From contig JAABSS010000035.1 of NCBI GenBank assembly GCA_011390235.1, forward strand, positions 1-6,558: a stretch of 6,558 nt of DNA, written 5' to 3'. Both the position numbers and the translations under genes were made by a program. Below, in pieces: positions 6,322 through 6,558 of this stretch (the first letter of the stretch is position 1; the number at the start of each line of letters is the position of its first letter). Source of the stretch: Desulfotignum sp. GTDB taxonomy: Bacteria > Desulfobacterota > Desulfobacteria > Desulfobacterales > Desulfobacteraceae. Under the pieces are notes generated by a model. The model saw nothing but the letters and a program-made list of their open reading frames with translations, searched no databases and was not told where the DNA came from.

Positions 6322-6558
6322 TCAATCGAGCTGGAGAAATGTTTCTATTTCTTTTGATGTGAGTGTTTCTTTCTCTATTAATTCTTCGGCAAGCCGATCC
6401 AGTTTTTCACGATTTTCCTGTAAGATTGTTTTTACCTGTTCATGGCAGTTATGGAGAATTTCCTTGACTTCGGCATCGATGACCTGTGCGGTTGCTTCGC
6501 TGTAATCCTTGTCTTGGGTCAACTCTCTGCCCAGAAACGGGTGGGGCTCTCCTTTTTT
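6322..6558 (-). CDS. ftsH: ATP-dependent zinc metalloprotease FtsH, C-terminal fragment
   Basis: The frame is open from the window edge to TGA at 6324-6322, giving 78 residues. The sequence FLGREL, then DYSEATAQVIDAEVKEIL, then ILQENREKLDRLAEELIEKETL and a final EI matches the conserved end of the FtsH protease domain, where helices follow the zinc site. FtsH is a membrane-anchored AAA+ hexamer that degrades damaged membrane and some soluble proteins. The AAA+ module, the HEXXH zinc motif and the membrane segments would lie upstream, outside the window. The protein stops 11 residues after KETL, so the long variable tail seen in E. coli FtsH is absent. A Cys (LHNCHEQ) replaces the Tyr usually found there. 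The gene is probably the first or an early member of the cluster. The edge of the window cuts the 5' end. Confidence 0.93.
   Translation of the reverse strand, partial: KKGEPHPFLGRELTQDKDYSEATAQVIDAEVKEILHNCHEQVKTILQENREKLDRLAEELIEKETLTSKEIETFLQLD

Noticed and set aside
6305..6326. Short direct repeat TTGTCAAT, two copies 14 bp apart, around the ftsH stop
   Set aside because: Eight bases is too short to distinguish from chance, and one copy includes ftsH coding sequence; no further copies form an array.

Overview
The window holds a single co-directional gene block on the minus strand. Read 5'->3' along that strand, the order is: C-terminus of FtsH, two small tandem BON-like proteins, a NarL/LuxR-type response regulator, trehalose-6-phosphate synthase (OtsA), an exported protein with six BON domains, a two-domain KaiC-family ATPase, and the first codons of one more gene that runs off the window. 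I see no tRNA, rRNA, CRISPR array, insertion sequence or phage gene. Base composition is around 50% GC and looks even across the genes. Shine-Dalgarno sequences are strong (AAGGAGG, AGGAGG, GGGAGG). The mix of BON proteins, OtsA and a KaiC homologue outside the cyanobacterial kai operon suggests a Gram-negative environmental bacterium. My best guess is a Desulfobacterota sulfate reducer (Desulfobacter/Desulfotignum-like), but this is an impression from gene content and protein style, not a proof.

Layout by region. 6558-6322: the last 78 codons of FtsH, with no visible terminator after the stop. 6281-5653: two short BON-like genes that overlap by 4 nt (ATGA) and share the motif GIVDAxWKRAY. 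They start 40 nt after ftsH and are probably read from the same transcript. 5652-5566: a short gap with a plausible sigma-70 promoter. 5565-4912: the response regulator, an orphan within the window. 4911-4722: a 190-nt gap with weak promoter-like sequence. 4721-3210: otsA, with no otsB next to it. 3176-1614: the six-BON exported protein, 33 nt after otsA. 1503-43: the KaiC homologue, 110 nt further on. 43-1: the start of the next gene, translationally coupled to the KaiC gene.

Read together, this looks like a general-stress cluster: membrane and protein quality control (FtsH), envelope or osmotic protection (BON proteins), compatible-solute synthesis (OtsA) and signalling (response regulator plus KaiC-type ATPase). 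The functional link is inferred from shared orientation and tight spacing.

The points most worth checking are: (1) the KaiC gene is intact through both ATPase domains but has no ATG, GTG or TTG at its N-terminus, while a perfect ribosome-binding site sits 6 nt before an ATC; (2) its C-terminal domain keeps the serine but not the threonines of the KaiC phosphorylation region; (3) the six-BON architecture; (4) the paired mini-BON proteins downstream of an FtsH that lacks the usual C-terminal tail.
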